Positions 1 to 5,469 of a DNA stretch of 10,038 bases are shown here, in pieces (positions within the stretch are counted from its first letter, which is position 1; each line of letters opens with the position of its first letter). The notes under the pieces were generated by a model that did not search any database, was not told the DNA's origin, and was given only the letters and a program-made list of their open reading frames with translations. Position numbers and translations under genes: made by a program. The DNA is from DAOUEX01 sp034430235 (GTDB lineage Bacteria > Chloroflexota > Anaerolineae > UBA2200). Where the stretch lies: the NCBI GenBank assembly GCA_964478075.1, contig CAYZGO010000058.1:1-10038 (forward strand). Reading direction: 5' to 3'.

Positions 1-179
1 TAGCAGGCTCCCAGTGCTTGCGGGTGACCGGTTGTGCTGCCTGTCCTGGCGGTCAGGCCAGGGAAGCGACGACTGCGGAAGCGAGTATTCCTGAAGAGCC
101 CGGTGCGGGACGTTGCGCAGCCGCACGCCGGGATCTGTGCGGGGCGGGAGCGGGTAACTGCCCCCTGTACCGCGACGGC
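1..179 (+). ncRNA. Structured repeat element copy 1 (HEARO/omegaRNA-like), 5' end outside window
   Basis: This segment aligns base for base in length (179 nt) with 1737-1915 at roughly 90% identity by eye, so it is another copy of the element at 1669-1915 whose first ~68 nt lie before the window. It keeps the hairpin CCTGGC/GCCAGG, the GTGA tetraloop hairpin, the motif ATTCCTGAAGAGCCCGG, and the hairpin CCGCAC/GTGCGG whose 10-nt loop can pair with the upstream AGAGCCCGG (one mismatch here). It ends ACCGCGACGGC, where copies 2 and 3 read ACCGCGATGGC. It stops 22 nt before the start of the Abi_C gene. Identity as a HEARO/IscB-type RNA is from remembered family layout plus the pseudoknot. A group II intron domain I fragment is the alternative. 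Confidence 0.55.
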
Positions 180-201
180 ATCAGAAAGGACCGCCAGAAC
201 T

Positions 202-981
202 ATGAGTCTGAAATCCCCAAAGAGCAACAGAGAGCTTCCACATGCCATTCAGAAGCTTCTCAACAAGATGTATGCGCGTGATACAGGCTTCTCGGGGTCA
301 GAGATCCTTGACTTCTTCTCCCAGTATTCGATGCAGATTGAGCGTTACCCTTGGGAAGGGGGGGCACCCTCGCGGTGGCAGATATTCGAGGACTGCCTTG
401 CCAAGTTCAGCCGTGCGCAGCAAGAGACAATCATTGCGGACCTCCTCGACTACATAGGACCTATGGCTCACGGCTATCCTGGCGGTGAGGACGTGCACAA
501 AATGCGCGAATGGCTCCACAAGAATCGATCGCCGATGGCGGAGCCCATGCTCAAGACCGAGACCCTGAACTGGACGCATGTCAATCAGTCTTGGGCCAAG
601 GCGTTGGAGAGGGTCTCCAGCGATCCTGCAGGCGCGATAACCTCGGCACGCGCCCTCCTTGAAAGCGTGTGCAAGCATATCCTAGACAACATAGATTGCT
701 CGTATGAGAAACATAGCGACCTGCGGAAGTTGTATCGCACGACCGCCCGTGCCCTAACGCTCTCGCCGGAGCAACAGAAGGAGGACATATTCCGCCAGGT
801 ATTGGGCGGGTGTGCGACTGTGGCAAGTGGCTTGGCGGGAATGCGGAATATCTTCGGTGATGCACACGGTGCGGGCCCATCGCATATTGAGCCCGAAGTC
901 AGGCACGCACGCTTAGCAGTGAACGCTGCCTGTACAGTGGCGTTGTTTCTCATCGAAAGCTACCTAGCAAGCACGAGATAA
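202..981 (+). CDS. Abortive infection protein with C-terminal Abi_C (HEPN-type) domain
   Basis: 259 aa. The C-terminal half (about residues 140-255) has the pattern of the Abi_C family: SARALLESVCKHIL, then a DLRKLY segment, then LAGMRNIFGDAHG, and a final AVNAACTVALFLIESY helix. Residues R215, N216 and H222 form an RN-x5-H (Rx6H) signature, as in the HEPN superfamily of RNases. The N-terminal ~120 residues are helical, rich in charged and aromatic residues, and not recognised. The known family role is phage defence by abortive infection; RNA cleavage is inferred from the motif. I chose the ATG at 202 because it follows AAGGA (186-190) and the reading frame further upstream merely runs through the repeat element. 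The gene stops 13 nt before the R'' box of an attC, so it is a typical integron cassette gene. No own promoter was recognised. Confidence 0.8.
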   Translation: MSLKSPKSNRELPHAIQKLLNKMYARDTGFSGSEILDFFSQYSMQIERYPWEGGAPSRWQIFEDCLAKFSRAQQETIIADLLDYIGPMAHGYPGGEDVHKMREWLHKNRSPMAEPMLKTETLNWTHVNQSWAKALERVSSDPAGAITSARALLESVCKHILDNIDCSYEKHSDLRKLYRTTARALTLSPEQQKEDIFRQVLGGCATVASGLAGMRNIFGDAHGAGPSHIEPEVRHARLAVNAACTVALFLIESYLASTR

Positions 982-993
982 AGGCCAAGTGAT

Positions 994-1125
994 GCCTAAC
1001 ACGCGCATGCAGCCGACCGCCCTGTCGGGCGCGCAAATCGGCGCTCGTTGTGCATTTACAGCGGGTCTTGAATTGCTGGTACACTTCGGACAGCCGGGCG
1101 GCGGCTGATGCGCAAGCGGTTAGGC
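994..1125 (+). other. attC recombination site (integron cassette end), 132 bp
   Basis: The left core GCCTAAC (994-1000) fits RYYYAAC and the right core GTTAGGC (1119-1125) fits GTTRRRY; they are perfect reverse complements. Inside them, GCATGCAGCCG on the left pairs with CGGCTGATGC on the right with one unpaired base, the extrahelical base typical of the L''/L' boxes. The middle is long and variable. It begins ACCGCCCTGTCGGGC, and the attC at 6209 shares the GCAGCCGACCGC...CTGTCG stretch, so the two belong to one attC family. The site closes the Abi_C cassette and opens the next one. Confidence 0.88.
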
Positions 1126-1163
1126 CGCTACGTGAGTACTTGTGGGTTCACAGAGGAGGACAT

Positions 1164-1658
1164 ATGCGTTCAGAAGCCCTCTTCATCAACGGTGTCTACG
1201 AGACAGTGCTTGAGGAGATCCTGCAAATCCAGTCAGTGTTGCCGGAACAAATTCTCTTTCTCCAACCTTTCTCTGGCAGGGTGATGAGGAAGTTGCGAGA
1301 CCAGCGGCCAACAGTCGAATCGCCGATGCGTCTGTTCCTCTCTGTGACGACTGACCTAGCTACTGTCCGCTATGCTGCCGAGATTGTTGGCTGGGACGAC
1401 AAGCGTGTTCTCTCAGACGCGAAGCGGCACGCGCTGAACCGCATCATCCGGCCGCTGCAACCGAACGAAGGTGAGCTGTACGATGCGTCGCCGACGGGCG
1501 ATGGGAAGAGTGTGAACCTCCTACATATACGCCGCCTTCAAAGGCTAGAGCCTCCTTTTAGCGTGGAGCGTCTCGTCAAGAGCAGCGATGGGAACTCGGT
1601 CTCCGCTGGTAGAACAACCGCCGGAGGGTGGGTATACGTCAAGAGCGATGCGGCCTAA
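1164..1658 (+). CDS. Uncharacterised 164-aa integron cassette protein
   Basis: Start ATG at 1164 follows AGAGGAGGA (1152-1160), a strong ribosome binding site; the frame upstream of it runs through the attC and is not credible. The product is soluble, with an N-terminal helix (FINGVYETVLEEILQIQ), conserved-looking blocks IVGWDDKR (74-81) and NLLHIRRLQRL (118-128), and a C-terminal SAGRTTAGGWVYV (147-159). There is no signal peptide or membrane segment. I do not recognise an experimentally characterised family. The stop codon TAA (1656-1658) lies inside the next attC core GCCTAAC, which is usual for cassette genes. The cassette's first bases (TTAGGCCGC from 1120) are the exact complement of its own R'' region (GCGGCCTAA), as expected for a cassette that was once circular. 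Confidence 0.75.
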   Translation: MRSEALFINGVYETVLEEILQIQSVLPEQILFLQPFSGRVMRKLRDQRPTVESPMRLFLSVTTDLATVRYAAEIVGWDDKRVLSDAKRHALNRIIRPLQPNEGELYDASPTGDGKSVNLLHIRRLQRLEPPFSVERLVKSSDGNSVSAGRTTAGGWVYVKSDAA

Positions 1659-1668
1659 CCGCTTGCTG
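1653..1668 (+). other. Left end of an interrupted attC site
   Basis: GCCTAAC (1653-1659) is an R'' core, followed by a 7-nt spacer and TG, the same spacing at which the L'' box (TGGAGC or TGCAGC) begins in the intact sites at 994 and 3750. Instead of the L'' continuation, the sequence switches to the repeat element at 1669. No matching L' or R' half was found downstream before mazE, so the site looks interrupted and truncated and probably cannot recombine. Confidence 0.7.
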
Positions 1669-1915
1669 GTGTGCCCTGCAAGCCGTCGTCTGCTAGCCGG
1701 TGAGAGTCCACTCGTGGTAACTGCCAGGAGGCCACATAGCAGGCATCCAGCGCATCCGGGTGACCGGATGTGCTGCCTGTCCTGGCGGTCAGGCCAGGGA
1801 ACCGATGACTGTGGAAGCGAGTATTCCTGAAGAGCCCGGCGCGAGACGCTGCGCAGCCGCACGCCGGGCTCTGTGCGGGGCCTGTTGGGTAACTGCCCCC
1901 CTCTACCGCGATGGC
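1669..1915 (+). ncRNA. Structured repeat element copy 2, full length (HEARO/IscB omegaRNA-like, no nuclease gene)
   Basis: A 247-nt element runs from GTGTGCCCTGCAAG to ACCGCGATGGC. Visible structure: an outer stem CAGGC (1740-1744)/GCCTG (1775-1779) enclosing a 10-bp stem GCGCATCCGG/CCGGATGTGC capped by a GTGA tetraloop; hairpin CCTGGC (1781-1786)/GCCAGG (1793-1798); and an H-type pseudoknot in which AGAGCCCGGC (1831-1840) pairs with GCCGGGCTCT (1863-1872), the loop of hairpin CCGCAC (1857-1862)/GTGCGG (1873-1878). A 3' pseudoknot and an end at an ATGGC start codon suit a HEARO RNA upstream of iscB, but no IscB-like protein follows. The GTGTGCCC start and GGTGAGAGTCC also recall group II intron 5' ends, so that alternative stays open. 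No intron domain V or reverse transcriptase is present. The element sits inside an attC and 109 nt upstream of mazE. Confidence 0.6.
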
Positions 1916-1964
1916 GGGCTTCCGGCCCAGTTTTTTGGAATGCGTGCCCCTTTTCGTTATCGAC

Positions 1965-2005
1965 TTGACAAGAACACCAAGTTGGTGTATCTTCTTAGTA
2001 GATAC
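1965..2005 (+). promoter_or_regulatory. mazEF promoter with two overlapping palindromes (likely autoregulatory operator)
   Basis: A consensus -35 TTGACA (1965-1970) is followed after 17 nt by TATCTT (1988-1993) as -10. A perfect palindrome ACACCAA-G-TTGGTGT (1974-1988) fills the spacer, and a second one, GTATCT-N7-AGATAC (1987-1992 and 2000-2005), overlaps the -10 and the start region. Known MazE-type antitoxins repress their own operon by binding palindromes in the promoter, alone or with MazF. The same control is inferred here. Confidence 0.7.
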
Positions 2006-2024
2006 GTAGAAAGGAGGCATTACT

Positions 2025-2267
2025 GTGAGAACGCGAGTGCAGAAATGGGGCAATAGCCTAGCCCTGCGCATCCCCAAACCTTTTGCCACTGAAATCGGCT
2101 TGCAGCGGAATTCAGCAGTTGAGGTGTCGTTGGTGAATGGACGGCTAGTTATCGTGCCGATTATCGAGCCTGCCTTGACTCTCGAAGAACTGTTGGCGCA
2201 GGTGACGGACGAGAATTTGCACAGCGAGGTTGAGATTGGTCCTGCGGTCGGAAACGAAGTGTGGTGA
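2025..2267 (+). CDS. mazE: MazE antitoxin (AbrB-type)
   Basis: 80 aa. The N-terminal half (RTRVQKWGNSLALRIPK, then the VEVSLVNGRLVIVP strands) is the swapped-hairpin AbrB/MazE DNA-binding domain. The acidic C-terminal tail (LTLEELLAQVTDENLHSEVE) is the part that wraps MazF in the known family. The start is GTG at 2025, seven nt after AAGGAGG (2011-2017). It is the first gene of a two-gene unit and overlaps mazF by a few bases. It likely neutralises MazF and represses its own promoter at 1965-2005. The promoter lies within the cassette itself, so this toxin-antitoxin pair does not depend on an integron promoter, as is usual for such pairs in arrays. Confidence 0.93.
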   Translation: MRTRVQKWGNSLALRIPKPFATEIGLQRNSAVEVSLVNGRLVIVPIIEPALTLEELLAQVTDENLHSEVEIGPAVGNEVW

Positions 2268-2608
2268 GAGCAGTGGCTTATGTTCCTGAACGCGGTGATG
2301 TAGTCTGGATTACATTGAATCCCGAGGCGGGGCATGAACAAGCGGGGCGACGGCCGGCGGTGGTGCTCTCACCAGTAGCTTACAATGGCAAGGTGGGATT
2401 GGCGATACTTTGCCCCATCACGAGGCAAGTCAAAGGGTACCCGTTCGAGGTGCAGATACCGAACCGGTTAGCGGTCAGTGGGGTGATTCTGGCTGACCAA
2501 GTGAAGAGTTTGGACTGGCGAGCCCGTGAGGTCGAGTTGGCGGGCACATTACCAGCCGCCACGGTGGTCGAGGTGCTGCAAAAGCTCCATACATTGTTAG
2601 CCAGGTAG
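2261..2608 (+). CDS. mazF: MazF endoribonuclease toxin
   Basis: 115 aa, close in length and sequence to E. coli MazF. It has the opening YVPERGDVVWITLNP, the EQAGRRPAVVLSP loop, CPITRQVKGYPFEV, and LADQVKSLDWRAR. Catalytic residues known from E. coli (R29 and T52) correspond to R31 and T54 here. It is a sequence-specific mRNA interferase that halts translation when MazE is lost. The start could be GTG at 2261 or GTG at 2264; the latter gives a GTGA overlap with the mazE stop and is equally plausible. Translation is presumably coupled to mazE. A 6-bp hairpin GGTCGT/ACGACC (2623-2641) lies between the stop and the next attC core but has no T-tract. Confidence 0.95.
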   Translation: MVRAVAYVPERGDVVWITLNPEAGHEQAGRRPAVVLSPVAYNGKVGLAILCPITRQVKGYPFEVQIPNRLAVSGVILADQVKSLDWRAREVELAGTLPAATVVEVLQKLHTLLAR

Positions 2609-2646
2609 CTGTAATGGTTGTAGGTCGTACTGGGCACGACCAGGCC

Positions 2647-2662
2647 GCCTAACCCCTGGTTG
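2647..2662 (+). other. Left end of a second interrupted attC site
   Basis: GCCTAAC (2647-2653) is the R'' core of the attC that should close the mazEF cassette. After a 7-nt spacer and TG, at exactly the same distance as at 1653-1668, it gives way to the repeat element. The spacer differs from that at 1660-1666 (CCCTGGT against CGCTTGC), so the flank is not simply a recent duplicate of the other junction. No R' half is visible downstream. Confidence 0.68.
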
Positions 2663-2786
2663 GTGTGCCCTGAAGTGATCGTCTGCTAGTCGGTGCAAGT
2701 GCGGTCGTGGCTTCGCCGTAAGCGCAGCCGCACGCCGGGATCTGTGCGGGGCCTGTTGGGTAACTGCCCCCCTCTACCGCGATGGC
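2663..2786 (+). ncRNA. Structured repeat element copy 3, internally deleted
   Basis: The first ~50 nt (GTGTGCCCTG..., CGTCTGCTAG, CGGTGCAAGTG) and last ~65 nt (GCGCAGCCGCACGCCGGG to ACCGCGATGGC) match copy 2, the latter with a single difference. About 120 nt between them are missing and replaced by a short unrelated join (CTTCGCCGTAA). The deletion removes the AGAGCCCGG strand, so the pseudoknot of copy 2 cannot form and this copy is probably inactive as an RNA. It ends 67 nt before the degV start codon. Confidence 0.58.
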
Positions 2787-2853
2787 GAGCGCCCGTTGTC
2801 GGATGCCATTTCTTGAACAGTGCCAGTTGTGGCTGGCCGAAAGGAGAGTAGAA

Positions 2854-3723
2854 ATGCAAATTGTGACAGACAGTGGAACAGACGTATACTTATCCGCTGA
2901 GCAAGTAGCCGAACTGGACATTCACGTTGTGCCTCTCATCGTTACCCTTGAAGGCAAATCCTACCGCGAAGGCGTGGATATCCAACCGGGCGAATTCTAT
3001 CGTTTGCTGGCGTCGATCGACAGCCTTCCTATCACATCGCAGCCCTCAGCGGGAGAATTCGCCGAGACTTATCGGCGGTTGGCAGTCACTGACCCAGACA
3101 TTCTGTCTATTCATATGACTTCAGGTCTGAGCGGCACGTTCAACGCGGCTCAAGCAGGAGCGAAACTGGTGCCGGAGGCGAACGTAACCCACGTTGACAC
3201 AAAGACCTTGTCTGCGGCAGCGGGATGGCAAGTGGAGGCGGCTGCCCGAGCACTGAAGGCTGGTTGGCCGACAGAGAAGGTCCTGGCCTTGATGGAGCGT
3301 GTCGGTGTTGCCAGCGACAGCCTTTACACCCTGAGAGAGTTGAAGTACCTGATTCACGGCGGACGCATCAGTCATATGAAAGGGTTAATAGCCTCCGTGC
3401 TGAATCTCAAGCCGCTAATCGGGGTGGAAAAAGTGAACGGAACTTATGTGCAACTTGGTCAGGCACGAGCGTTCAAGGGAGCGCTCAAAGGCTTAGTTGA
3501 TCTGATGACCCAGCAGCACGCGCCTGGCAGTGCATTGCGTGTGCAGGTGCTCTATTCACACAATCCCGAAGGGGCGGCGATGCTGCGCGAGCTAGTAGAC
3601 CAACGATTTGACTGCACTTGGTTACCAGTTGGGCCTATGTCTCTTGTGCTGGGCGCCCATACTGGCCCTACTATGGTGGGTGTTGCATACGCGTCTCTGG
3701 CGGCTTTTGCCGATATTCCATAG
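2854..3723 (+). CDS. DegV family fatty-acid-binding protein
   Basis: 289 aa, the normal length of the family. Motifs in order: IVTDSGTD at the N-terminus, TSQPSAGEF (61-69), HMTSGLSGTF (87-96), VDTKTLSAAAG, LKYLIHGGRI (163-172), LNLKPLI, and GAHTGPTMVG near the C-terminus. DegV/FakB proteins bind one fatty acid and, in Firmicutes, present it to the FakA kinase for phosphorylation; no fakA gene is in the window. The start ATG follows AAGGAGAG (2841-2848). It is the only gene between the interrupted attC at 2647 and the attC at 3750, so by position it is a cassette, unusually long and housekeeping-like. No own promoter was seen. Confidence 0.93.
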   Translation: MQIVTDSGTDVYLSAEQVAELDIHVVPLIVTLEGKSYREGVDIQPGEFYRLLASIDSLPITSQPSAGEFAETYRRLAVTDPDILSIHMTSGLSGTFNAAQAGAKLVPEANVTHVDTKTLSAAAGWQVEAAARALKAGWPTEKVLALMERVGVASDSLYTLRELKYLIHGGRISHMKGLIASVLNLKPLIGVEKVNGTYVQLGQARAFKGALKGLVDLMTQQHAPGSALRVQVLYSHNPEGAAMLRELVDQRFDCTWLPVGPMSLVLGAHTGPTMVGVAYASLAAFADIP

Positions 3724-3749
3724 AGCGGAACGTTTTCGTGGGGAAGCTC

Positions 3750-3863
3750 GCGTAACAACCCGCTGGAGCGGACGGTGCAGGCTGCGCCAGACTGAATGCG
3801 TGGAGGTTGCCGGCGCCGCTCCCCACCAGGAACGTGGGACTTTGCCGCTCGCAGCCGTTAGTC
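3750..3863 (+). other. attC recombination site, 114 bp
   Basis: Left core GCGTAAC (3750-3756) fits RYYYAAC loosely. After 7 nt comes GCTGGAGCGGACGG, a very common L'' form. On the right, CCGCTCGCAGC pairs with GCTGGAGCGG except for one extra base, then GTTAGTC (3857-3863) fits GTTRRRY. The inner part carries GGCTGCGCC and GGCGCCGC, which can extend the stem. It closes the degV cassette. The following ~190 nt up to 4056 hold no gene I can support. Confidence 0.75.
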
Positions 3864-4056
3864 GCGCCAGAAGCAATGATAACGACAACGCTTTTCACAG
3901 CAGGTCAATGATAATGGGCTTCAGAGCACCGCCCGGATGAACCTGGAGGGGTGTCTTGGTGAAGACCGCAAGAGCGATCCTTCGCATGCTCGGAAGCCTC
4001 TTGCTTCTGTGAAAGGTGGGTTTTACCCAGAGCTGAGGTGGAACAGGGGGAGAACA

Positions 4057-4380
4057 ATGGCATTCAAGGTGCTCTTTCTGGCCCATGCTTCTGATGCGGA
4101 CAAGGAGAAGCATAGGAGCGCTATCGACACAGGGGTGTATCAGCTCTTCACGGTTGTGGTGAGGAATCAAGCAGAGGCAATAGAGGTCTGTAGAGATTTC
4201 GTCGAGAAGGAGAACGTTGACTCTGTATTGCTCTGTCCAGGATTCACTCACAGCGACGTTGCCGAAATCGTGAAGATAGTGGGGAAGAACGTGGCTGTTT
4301 CTGTGGCGAGAGGTGATGGCCCAAGCGGCAGGGCTTCTTTGGCGGCGAGGAAGCGAGAGGGCTACTTGGGCAAGAGGTGA
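4057..4380 (+). CDS. DUF6506-like small protein
   Basis: 107 aa. The sequence opens MAFKVLFLAHASDADKEKHR, then has a DTGVYQLFTVVVRNQAEAIEV segment, VCRDFVEKENVDSVLLCPGF, a TH-SDVAEIVKIVGKNVAVSVARGDGP segment and a basic tail. This alternating strand/helix pattern, with a CPGF turn where relatives have CGGF, fits small alpha/beta proteins I recall as DUF6506, whose function is not known. The ATG at 4057 follows AGGGGGAG (4045-4052); the frame is open further upstream from 3937, but without a ribosome binding site or family similarity. It lies between two attC-like sites and is thus a single-gene cassette. Confidence 0.65.
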   Translation: MAFKVLFLAHASDADKEKHRSAIDTGVYQLFTVVVRNQAEAIEVCRDFVEKENVDSVLLCPGFTHSDVAEIVKIVGKNVAVSVARGDGPSGRASLAARKREGYLGKR

Positions 4381-4388
4381 GAGGTCAA

Positions 4389-4519
4389 GCAGCTGTCCTC
4401 GCTGGAGCGGACGTACTAATCGAATGCTTCATTACTGCCGATCTTGGTTGTGTTTCGGGTCAGTCTTTGCTTGGTGAGCCATTTCACCCGCACGCCGCTG
4501 AGCTCCCTATCCGTTATGC
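4389..4519 (+). other. Decayed attC-like site
   Basis: CGCTGGAGCGGACG (4400-4413) is identical to the L'' region of the attC at 3750. On the right, CCGCTGAGC is complementary to GCTGGAGCGG apart from one extra base, and CGTTATGC contains a right core GTTATGC (4513-4519). CTGAGCTCC followed by a GTT core is also seen in the attC at 6209. The left core should lie at 4389-4395, but reads GCAGCTG; the near-invariant AAC is missing. I therefore call it a degenerate site that would recombine poorly. Confidence 0.5.
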
Positions 4520-4611
4520 GGCACTGCACCAAGAAAAGCGAGTAAGTGATAAGTTGCATCATTACTGACCTATCCGCAGACTTACTAATCATTTGAAGGA
4601 GGAGAAAAGAG

Positions 4612-4995
4612 ATGGAGAAGCGAATAACGCCAGGGCTTAAGTACACATTCCTTGTCCACGGCATCATGATGACCGTATTCGCCCTCACTTACCTTCTTGT
4701 CCCGGTGCTCTGGGGTGATTTGACGGGTTGTCTATCCAACCAGGTGCCACAGGTATTCAGGCTGTTCGGTACAGCCATTCTTGCTCTCGCAATAAGTTCA
4801 TTCTTGGCGTTCAGGGAGACATCATGGGACAAGGTGAAGATCGTGGCTCAGATGGAGTGCGTCATTACCATCCTGTTCCCGATTGTTATCCTGTTGGGCT
4901 TGCTCTTCTGGGCTCTCCCAGCGATCGCCTGGATGTACTTGGTTGTTATGAGTGGCTTCGCCATATCATTCAACCTCTTCTATTTCAAAGGATAG
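4612..4995 (+). CDS. Small four-helix membrane protein, function unknown
   Basis: 127 aa with four hydrophobic segments at about residues 12-34, 50-67, 76-100 and 102-125. Polar landmarks are LVHG in helix 1, VFRLFGTAILA at the start of helix 2, FRETSWDKVK in the loop, and a C-terminal FNLFYFKG. Proteins of this form are frequent as hypothetical small membrane proteins in environmental bacteria; I know of no assigned role. The start ATG follows AAGGAGGAG (4596-4604). It sits alone between the decayed attC and a possible interrupted attC at 5155, consistent with a single-gene cassette. Confidence 0.8.
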   Translation: MEKRITPGLKYTFLVHGIMMTVFALTYLLVPVLWGDLTGCLSNQVPQVFRLFGTAILALAISSFLAFRETSWDKVKIVAQMECVITILFPIVILLGLLFWALPAIAWMYLVVMSGFAISFNLFYFKG

Positions 4996-5154
4996 ATGGA
5001 CACGGAGTCAAGTCTCAGGACTCTATTTTCTGAATATAGACAGTCTCGGTCCCAAGTGTGACGGACTTTCTGAGAAGGCTTGGGGCAGGTTGGTGCCCCG
5101 ATCCGGTGTGGGTCCCCGGCCAGAGGTGGTGCCCAGGGTCGTAGGAGGCAGCCT

Positions 5155-5179
5155 GCCTGACACGTGGTGGTGTGCCCTG
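5155..5179 (+). other. Possible third attC left end joined to a repeat-element-like 5' end
   Basis: GCCTGAC (5155-5161) resembles an R'' core. After a 6-nt spacer (as in the attC at 6209) and TG comes GTGTGCCCTG (5170-5179), the exact first ten bases of repeat copies 2 and 3. Beyond that the sequence does not align with the other copies, so this is either a much diverged element of the same class or coincidence. Confidence 0.4.
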
Positions 5180-5295
5180 TAGGGTCGCGGTGCTTCACGA
5201 GGGACGCTTCGCAGCCTCATGTACGCTTCGGGGTAGCAGGGGGATGGAAACCAGGACAGGTGGCGACCCCGTCAAGCGGTCGCCCATCGCCCATA

Positions 5296-5322
5296 GGGCA
5301 TGCAGAGCGAGGGCATGCAGAG
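5296..5322. repeat. Short direct repeat, 12 bp twice with 3-bp spacer
   Basis: GGGCATGCAGAG occurs at 5296-5307 and 5311-5322, separated by CGA. Just before it, CGCCCAT occurs twice in tandem, and GCCCATAGGGC can form a small hairpin. No function is evident. Confidence 0.6.
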
Positions 5323-5469
5323 TACGAACGGCCGGGCTATCGCCCGTGCACATTGGCGGTCACACGTGCTTTGTAGTTGGTTCTGCGCTGCGTCAAACAA
5401 GGCAACTGACAGCTTTCCGGACTGCAGAATTGCCCTATGATATTTGCATTGTTCGCGAGAATTCTGTAG

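Noticed and set aside
34..201. Upstream extension of the Abi_C reading frame
   Set aside because: It runs through the repeat element, lacks a ribosome binding site, and the repeat is non-coding in its other copies.
1669..1915. Group IIC-attC intron as the sole explanation of the repeats
   Set aside because: GTGTGCCC and GGTGAGAGTCC do recall intron 5' ends, but there is no domain V/VI or reverse transcriptase, all copies share one early 3' end, and the pseudoknot is not an intron feature I know. Kept as an alternative only.
1760..2056. 98-aa frame across repeat copy 2 and the mazE promoter
   Set aside because: It covers structured repeat sequence and a consensus promoter and overlaps mazE in another frame; a similar frame in copy 1 diverges by an indel.
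1655..2341. 228-aa frame on the minus strand
   Set aside because: It is antisense to the repeat and mazEF, with no family resemblance; mazE and mazF are certain on the plus strand.
2623..2641. Terminator after mazF
   Set aside because: A 6-bp hairpin exists but no T-tract follows.
4377..4568. 63-aa frame after the DUF6506-like gene
   Set aside because: It runs through the attC-like site with no ribosome binding site and no recognisable protein pattern.
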